Source: CAYYFX01 sp964571855 | Lineage (GTDB): Bacteria; ARS69 | Direction of reading: 5' to 3' | Length of the DNA stretch: 64,000 bases | Assembly (NCBI GenBank): GCA_964571855.1 | Contig: CAZNDO010000001.1 | Location: 372,001 to 436,000, forward strand | Shown here: piece by piece, positions 59,314 to 64,000 of the stretch | How the letters are laid out: each line of letters begins with the position of its first letter | Numbering within the stretch: the stretch's first letter is position 1 | Notes under the pieces: generated by a model | What the model was told of the DNA's origin: nothing | Seen by the model: the letters and a program-made list of their open reading frames with translations, nothing else | The model's database searches: none | Program-made: the position numbers and the translations under genes

Positions 59314-61830
59314 CTACCGGAGGTGCACCGCGCGCACGACGCGCGACGCAATGTCCTCCCCCGCGCGCGCCTTCAGCCGCGCGAAGTAGACGCCGCTCGC
59401 GGCCGGCCCGCCACGGACCAGCTCCTCGAGCGCCAGCACGCGGCGCCCCGCGGCCGCGCCCGCCTCGTGCCACCGCGCGACCTCGCGGCCCGAGACGTCA
59501 TGGACCGTCAACGTCGCGTCGCCGCGTCCGGGGAGCAGCAGCTCGAATGCCGCGCGACCGTCGCCGAGACGCAGCGCAGCGAGGCGGAGGTCCGCCCACG
59601 CGCCCGCGGCGACCGGCTCTCCGGCGGAGGTCCCGCTGCACGGCACGATCCGCGCGAAGCCGTAGGAGACCTCGCCGTCCGCCAGCGGCAGGTCGTTCGT
59701 GCCCACGGCGATCGAGCCGTCCGCGAGCACCGCGAGCGCGTACGCCCCCGGGAGGCCGAAGCCGAAGCCGGTGCTGCTGGCCCCGCCACCGAGGCCGGTG
59801 CCGACGGCGTGCGTGTCGGCGCCGTCCCACCGCGCGACGCGGTCGGCACCCGGAACGCCGGCCGCGGACGTGAACCGGCCGGCGAGGTACAGGTCCGATC
59901 CGGTCGACGTCAGCGACTCCACGCCCGCCACGCCCACGATCTGCGTCCACGCCGCACCGTCCCAGCGGTACACCCCGCCGCTCGTTCCGGCGCAGAGCGC
60001 GCCGTCGTGGAACGCGAAGCAATCCACGCTGAAGGTGAGGCCGGGCAGCCCGGTTCCCATCGCGGTCCAGGACACGCCGTCCCATCGCGCGACGCGGAAC
60101 GCGGGTGCCCCCCCGGCGGTGCTGAACGCGCCGCCGACCAGCAGGTCGCCCTCGAAGGGGATCATGGCGCGCGCCTCGCCGTTCAGTCCCGTGCCGAGCG
60201 GGAACCACGTGGTGCCGTCCCAGCGGATGATGCGGCTCGCGCTGAAGCCGCCGACGTTCGTGAACGCGCCGCCGGCGTAGAGATCCCCGCCGTGGGATTG
60301 CAGCACCAGGATGTTCTGGTTCGCTCCCGTCGTCGCCACGATCTGCTGCCATGCCGCCCCGTCCCAGCGCGAGATGCGCGCGCCGGGCAGGCCGGTGCCG
60401 TTGTAGTCGTACCAGGCGGCATGGATCTCGCCTCCGTGCACCGCGAGGTCCTCCACCCACTCGCCGCCCCGGCTGCTGTGGTACACGCCGTTGCCGAGGT
60501 GGCCCATCGACGCCCAGCCCGTCGGCGTCCAACGCGCCACGTTGTTCGCGTCGATGCCGTCCCCCACCGACGTGAACGCTCCCGCGACGATGGCGTCGTC
60601 CCCCCAGGGGAGGATGTCCAGGATCGCCGCGCCGTACGCGCCGCCCATTCCCGGCGACAGCGCGTTCCATCGCGTCCCGTCCCACCGCGCGACGCGATGC
60701 ATCGCGTGCTGATCGGAGAAGCCGAAGTTGCCGCCGGCGTAGACGTCGCCGCCGAACTCGGCGAGCGCGAAGACCTCCACGCCGCCGACGTCGCTCGACA
60801 CTCCCGCCCCGAGCGCGGACCAGCCCGCTCCCGGGGTCCAGCGCGCCACGTGCTCCGCGTTCCCCGCTCCGCCGCCGACGCCGGTGAAGAACCCGCCCAC
60901 GAGGAGGTCATCCCCGCTCGGCAGGAGCGCGAACACCGTGTTCTGCGTTCCGTTGCCGAGCTCCTGCCAGGAGGAGCCGTCCCACCATGCCAGGTCGTCG
61001 ATGCCCGACGAACCGAAGCCACCCCCCGCAATGAGCCGCTCGGGGTCGGGTCCGCCGCCGTCCAGGTCGAACGCGGCGAGCGCGTACACGGATCCCGGGA
61101 GTCCCCCGCCGATCGCGGACCACGCGGTGCCGTCCCAGCGGGCGATGTGCTCCACCGTGTCGCCGTCCGCGAGGAGGAACGTTCCCCCGCAGATGAGGTC
61201 GCCCTCGAAGGACGCGAGCGCACGGCCCGTGGCGCTCGAGCCGCTCACGCCGCCGCCGAGCGCCGACCAGGACGTGCCGTCCCACACCGCAACGTTGGCG
61301 GACGCCACGCCGCCTGCCGTGTTGAAGCTCCCCGTCGCCACGAGCTTCCCGTCGTGGACGAGCAGATCCCACACGCCCCCCACACCGCCTGAGACGCCGG
61401 AGCCCAGCGCCGACCAGCTCGTGCCGTCCCAGGCCGCGATGTTGTTCGCGGGCACGCCGCCGACCGAGGCGAAGCTCCCGGCGATGACCAGGCGGCCGCC
61501 GTACACGGCGAGCGCGTTCACCCCGGGGCTGCCGGCGCCGCCGCTGAGCACGTCGCCGATGCCACTGAAGTCCGTCCCGTCCCACCGGACCACCCCGGAT
61601 GCGCGGAGCGTGCCGGCGATCTCGACCGACTGCCCACCCATGAACAGGGCGGGCCCACTGCCGTCATCGTGAACCGCGAAGTCCCGGACCTCGATGCGGG
61701 CGAGCCCCGGGACCGGCTCCCCGGTGACCCAGTAGGGCTCGCATCCCCCGGCGCGGACGGCGGGGGCGGAATGGACGGCGGCAAGGGCGGCAAGGGTGAG
61801 GAGGCCTGGAACGGGTCGACGCGGATTCAC
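59314..61830 (-). CDS. Secreted WDG-repeat beta-propeller protein with FlgD-like sorting domain
   Basis: An 838-residue exported protein. After a signal peptide (about 27 residues) come about fourteen repeats of ~45 residues, each with the pattern ARWDGxxWSALGxGxxGxVxALxxFxGDLxxGGxFxxxGG, for example IAAWDGTSWSALGSGVSGG. They form one or two beta-propellers. The last ~85 residues are a FlgD-like module: LLPGRGDATLTVHDVSGREVARWHEAG and SGVYFARLKARAGEDIASRVVRAVHLR. This is the type IX-like sorting signal. The role is likely binding at the cell surface; ligand unknown. The gap 61831-61971 (141 bases) shows no clear promoter. Confidence 0.84.
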   Translation of the reverse strand: MNPRRPVPGLLTLAALAAVHSAPAVRAGGCEPYWVTGEPVPGLARIEVRDFAVHDDGSGPALFMGGQSVEIAGTLRASGVVRWDGTDFSGIGDVLSGGAGSPGVNALAVYGGRLVIAGSFASVGGVPANNIAAWDGTSWSALGSGVSGGVGGVWDLLVHDGKLVATGSFNTAGGVASANVAVWDGTSWSALGGGVSGSSATGRALASFEGDLICGGTFLLADGDTVEHIARWDGTAWSAIGGGLPGSVYALAAFDLDGGGPDPERLIAGGGFGSSGIDDLAWWDGSSWQELGNGTQNTVFALLPSGDDLLVGGFFTGVGGGAGNAEHVARWTPGAGWSALGAGVSSDVGGVEVFALAEFGGDVYAGGNFGFSDQHAMHRVARWDGTRWNALSPGMGGAYGAAILDILPWGDDAIVAGAFTSVGDGIDANNVARWTPTGWASMGHLGNGVYHSSRGGEWVEDLAVHGGEIHAAWYDYNGTGLPGARISRWDGAAWQQIVATTGANQNILVLQSHGGDLYAGGAFTNVGGFSASRIIRWDGTTWFPLGTGLNGEARAMIPFEGDLLVGGAFSTAGGAPAFRVARWDGVSWTAMGTGLPGLTFSVDCFAFHDGALCAGTSGGVYRWDGAAWTQIVGVAGVESLTSTGSDLYLAGRFTSAAGVPGADRVARWDGADTHAVGTGLGGGASSTGFGFGLPGAYALAVLADGSIAVGTNDLPLADGEVSYGFARIVPCSGTSAGEPVAAGAWADLRLAALRLGDGRAAFELLLPGRGDATLTVHDVSGREVARWHEAGAAAGRRVLALEELVRGGPAASGVYFARLKARAGEDIASRVVRAVHLR

Positions 61831-61971
61831 GGTTCTCCCTCGGGTTCGGGCGACGGGCGGGATGTCGCCTAGCCCGGAAACGACAACCGCGACCTGAACC
61901 CGACACCCTCCCGCACCGCGAGGGCGCTCCGGTTGGCCCGGCCCCGCGTCACCGCTCGACCGCCAGCGTCG

Positions 61972-62664
61972 CTAGCTCAGCACGCGGAAGACATGCACGA
62001 GGCAGTACCGGATCCCGACGATGACGAAGATCGCCCCGGTGGCGAGGCGCGCCCACCGCTCCACGGCGGCGATGCGACGGAACGCCGCGCCCAGGGACTT
62101 CGCCCCGAGCGCCGTGGCCAGCGCGAACCCCAGCACCGGCACCGCGGTCCCCGCGCCGTACAGCGCGGGGAGCAGCAGCGGCGACTCGTGCTTCACCGCG
62201 AGGGGGACCAGGCTCCCGAAGAAGAGCGCCGCGGAGACGGGACAGAACGACAGGGCGAAGAGCAGGCCGAGAACTCCCGCCCCCCACACGCTGCCGCTCT
62301 CCGCCCACTTCCGCCCCCACGCGGTGGACCCGCCGGGCATGCGCAGCGGAATGAGGTCCAGGAGCACCATCCCCACGAGGATCAGGAGCGGGCCAAGGAT
62401 CCGGTTCATGTGCTTCTGCAGGGCGAGCGAGACGACCGGCGCCGACACGAGGCTCGCCACGAGCAGCGTCCCCAGGGCCGTGTACGCCACCGCGCGGCCC
62501 GCCGTGTAGAGCAACCCGCCGGCGAGGACATGCCTCGGGCTGGCCACGCGGCGCCCCACGAACGAGATGGCTGCCACGTTCGTGGCGAGCGGGCACGGGC
62601 TCACCGACGTCATCACGCCGATCCAGAGCGCCGTGGCGGCGACCGTGAGCGACTCCGCCGTCAC
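61972..62664 (-). CDS. arsG: ArsG-family organoarsenical efflux permease (sulfite exporter TauE/CcdA-like fold)
   Basis: A 230-residue membrane protein with about six helices. TALWIGVMTSVSPCPLATNVAAISFVGRRVASPRHVLAGGLLYTAGRAVAYTALG is characteristic of the ArsG-type permeases, with the CP in SPCPLATN. A second Cys-Pro lies in LFALSFCPVSAALFFGSLVPLA. Both Cys pairs fit As(III) binding. Known ArsG proteins export trivalent aromatic arsenicals together with ArsE and ArsF. GTG 62664 overlaps the ArsF-like stop (GTGA). Assignment as arsenical transporter is by family; a thiol-disulfide or other role is possible. Confidence 0.8.
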   Translation of the reverse strand: MTAESLTVAATALWIGVMTSVSPCPLATNVAAISFVGRRVASPRHVLAGGLLYTAGRAVAYTALGTLLVASLVSAPVVSLALQKHMNRILGPLLILVGMVLLDLIPLRMPGGSTAWGRKWAESGSVWGAGVLGLLFALSFCPVSAALFFGSLVPLAVKHESPLLLPALYGAGTAVPVLGFALATALGAKSLGAAFRRIAAVERWARLATGAIFVIVGIRYCLVHVFRVLS

Positions 62665-63125
62665 GACGCGCCCAGGAACTCGCGCGTGGTCTCCACCACG
62701 TACGCCGCGAAGAGCGCGTCGTCCCCCACGAGATCCCACACGCGCTCGAGATTCGCCCACCGCGCCACCTCCCCGCCTTCGCTCCGGACCAGCACGAGGG
62801 AGGACGCCGTGATCCCGAACTCGGCGGCGAAATGCTCGTTCCCCGGCTCCTCGATGTTGACGGACCGGAAGGCGAGGGCGCCGCCCGCGATCTCCGCCGG
62901 GAACGCCGCCTCGATGGCCTCGCGCGCGCCGCCCTCGATCGACAGGCACGTGGGGCAGCGCGCCGTGACGTGGAAGTAGTAGGCGACGACGCCGGGCGCG
63001 GCTGCGTCCGGTGCGGTTGCCGCGGCATCGGTCGAGCCGCGGCGCCCGCCGCCGGCCGCGAGGTACGCCACGCTCGCGGCGACGAACGCCAGCAGCACGA
63101 CGGTGATCGCGCGCCGGGCGCTCAC
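62661..63125 (-). CDS. arsF: ArsF-like membrane-anchored protein
   Basis: A 154-residue protein. The N-terminal helix (AITVVLLAFVAASVAYLAAGG) anchors it in the membrane. The soluble part starts GVVAYYFHVTARCPTCLSIEGGAREAIEAAF, with CxxC at Cys57/Cys60, and GALAFRSVNIEEPGNEHFAAEFGITASSLVLVRSEGGEVARW, the ArsF-type thioredoxin-like fold. ArsF acts with ArsE in reducing nitroaromatic arsenicals such as roxarsone. GTG 63125 overlaps the ArsE-like stop (GTGA). It is the middle gene of a four-gene minus-strand operon. Confidence 0.83.
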   Translation of the reverse strand: MSARRAITVVLLAFVAASVAYLAAGGGRRGSTDAAATAPDAAAPGVVAYYFHVTARCPTCLSIEGGAREAIEAAFPAEIAGGALAFRSVNIEEPGNEHFAAEFGITASSLVLVRSEGGEVARWANLERVWDLVGDDALFAAYVVETTREFLGAS

Positions 63126-63373
63126 TTCGCCCCCTCCGCGTGCCCGCGCAGCCACTCCGCGATCCGATCGGCCGAGGGAACGGATCCCGCCACCTTCACC
63201 TTGCCGTCGATCACGAGCGCCGGCGTCATCATCACGTCGAACTCGACGATGCGATCGATGTCCGTGACGGACTCGACCTCGCAGTCGAGCCCCGCACTGG
63301 CCACGGCCTCCGCCGCGTTCTCCTTGAGCTTCCTGCACTTCATGCAGCCGGTTCCGAGCACCTGGATCCTCAT
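63122..63373 (-). CDS. arsE: Small thioredoxin-like redox protein (ArsE-like, MTH895 family)
   Basis: An 83-residue thioredoxin-like protein. It starts MRIQVLGTGCMKCRKLKENAAEAVASAGLDCEVESV with active-site Cys10 and Cys13 (CMKC), then VEFDVMMTPALVIDGKVKVAGSVPSADRIAEWL, the cis-Pro loop (MTPAL). This is the MTH895/TM0996 redox-active disulfide family, which includes ArsE. ATG 63373 was chosen because GGGAGGGAG stands 6-8 bases upstream; GTG 63379 is the alternative. It lies between the permease and ArsF-like genes. Confidence 0.85.
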   Translation of the reverse strand: MRIQVLGTGCMKCRKLKENAAEAVASAGLDCEVESVTDIDRIVEFDVMMTPALVIDGKVKVAGSVPSADRIAEWLRGHAEGAK

Positions 63374-63392
63374 CTCCACTCCCTCCCTGGGG

Positions 63393-64000
63393 TCACACCC
63401 CGCCGAGCGATCCGTAGAGCAGCCCCGCGATCGTGGAGAGCGCGATCACGAGGCTGACGTAGACGACGGTCTTGCGCGTGCCGAGCACGCCGCGGATCAC
63501 CAGGATGCTCGGCAGCGAGAGCGCGGGCCCGGCGAGCAGGAGCGCGAGGGCGGGCCCCTTCCCCATCCCCGAGCCCAGGAGACCCTGGAGGACGGGCACC
63601 TCGGTCAGCGTGGCGAAGTACATGAAGGCGCCGGCGACCGCCGCGAACAGGTTCGCGAAGAGGCCGTTCCCGCCCACGACGCGCGCGACGGCGCCCGAGG
63701 GGATCACGCCCTCGTGCCCGGGCCGGCCGAGCAGGAAGCCCGCGAGCAGGACGCCCGCGAGAAGCAGGGGCAGGATCTGCTTCGCGAAGCCCCACGACGC
63801 GTCCACCCACTGCGCCAGCTCGTCGCGCCGGAACCACCGGGCCAGCGCCGCCGCGGTGCCGGCGAGGAAGATCCCGGTGAGGATCCACTTCGAGGCGAAG
63901 ATCGCCGCCCACGGCCCGTCGCCGGACCCGGGCGGCCGGCTCCAGTTCGCGAAGACGAGCACGCCGATCATGCCTGCGAAGTACACGCCGTCCTGCCACA
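63393..64000 (-). CDS. arsP: ArsP-type permease (partial, 5' end beyond window)
   Basis: The last ~202 residues of an ArsP_1-type permease. The visible part starts QDGVYFAGMIGVLVFANW at the right edge. It has WILTGIFLAGTAAALARWF, ASWGFAKQILPLLLAGVLLAGFLLG, GNGLFANLFAAVAGAFMYFATLTEVPVLQGLLGSGMGKGPALALLLAGPALSLPSILVIRGVLG, and IALSTIAGLLYGSLGGV. The GMGKGPALALLLAGPALSLPS motif is typical. Family members export methylated or aromatic As(III). The operon with ArsE, ArsF and ArsG-like genes supports organoarsenical detoxification. Confidence 0.82.
   Translation of the reverse strand, partial: WQDGVYFAGMIGVLVFANWSRPPGSGDGPWAAIFASKWILTGIFLAGTAAALARWFRRDELAQWVDASWGFAKQILPLLLAGVLLAGFLLGRPGHEGVIPSGAVARVVGGNGLFANLFAAVAGAFMYFATLTEVPVLQGLLGSGMGKGPALALLLAGPALSLPSILVIRGVLGTRKTVVYVSLVIALSTIAGLLYGSLGGV

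Overview
The window is a single continuous stretch of very GC-rich (roughly 70% by eye) bacterial DNA with tightly packed genes and no rRNA, tRNA or CRISPR array that I can see. Three secreted proteins end in a FlgD-like sorting module of the kind used by type IX secretion (13532-15601, 36333-38513, 59314-61830). There are also parallel beta-helix proteins, LVIVD and WDG propellers, many VOC, GNAT, DinB and OsmC proteins, and frequent GTG starts. This mix resembles uncultured soil lineages such as Candidatus Eisenbacteria and relatives. That placement is inference; no phylogenetic marker gene is present.

Layout. 1-8383 is a minus-strand run of small, often 4-bp-overlapping genes: acetyltransferases, a PLP decarboxylase, VOC proteins, small membrane proteins, lipoproteins, an intradiol-dioxygenase-like protein and OsmC. 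8575-10905 holds a sigma-54 activator broken by a one-base frameshift, plus a STAS-like protein. 10922-13522 holds a nucleotide-transporter-like protein and a secreted phosphoesterase. 13532-18731 holds a beta-helix protein, then a kinase-like lipoprotein co-transcribed with an Omp85-type barrel. 18959-25321 holds a membrane Ser/Thr kinase coupled to a transporter-like HEAT protein, a lipoprotein and a TMTC-like TPR membrane protein. 25343-25872 is a HigBA module with a decayed toxin and an intact antitoxin behind a well-formed promoter. 25936-40235 mixes secreted proteins with housekeeping and stress genes (Mpg glycosylase, NhaA, carbonic anhydrase, LysE, F420-reductase-like, CoA-binding). 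40349-45992 is a signalling unit: solute-binding lipoprotein, histidine kinase, NtrC-type regulator and a TPR target gene behind tandem palindromes and a sigma-54-like promoter. 46067-58518 is another run of small enzymes, with a second frameshift (HD protein) and a MazF toxin remnant. 58515-61830 holds an aquaporin and a propeller protein. 61972-64000 is an arsG/arsF/arsE-like/permease operon that runs off the right edge.

How the parts work together. Two loci share one logic: a sigma-54 activator gene, then a pair of repeated sites, then a GG-N10-GC-like promoter, then the probable target (osmC at 8383; the TPR gene at 41401). The secreted proteins fall into two exclusive C-terminal classes: a FlgD-like module, or a short SWGx(I/V)KAx(F/Y) tail not known to me from the literature. 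Two toxin genes (HigB, MazF) have lost their middle parts. No gene-free stretch exceeds 300 bases; the longest are 18732-18958, 41402-41626 and 8384-8574, all covered below.
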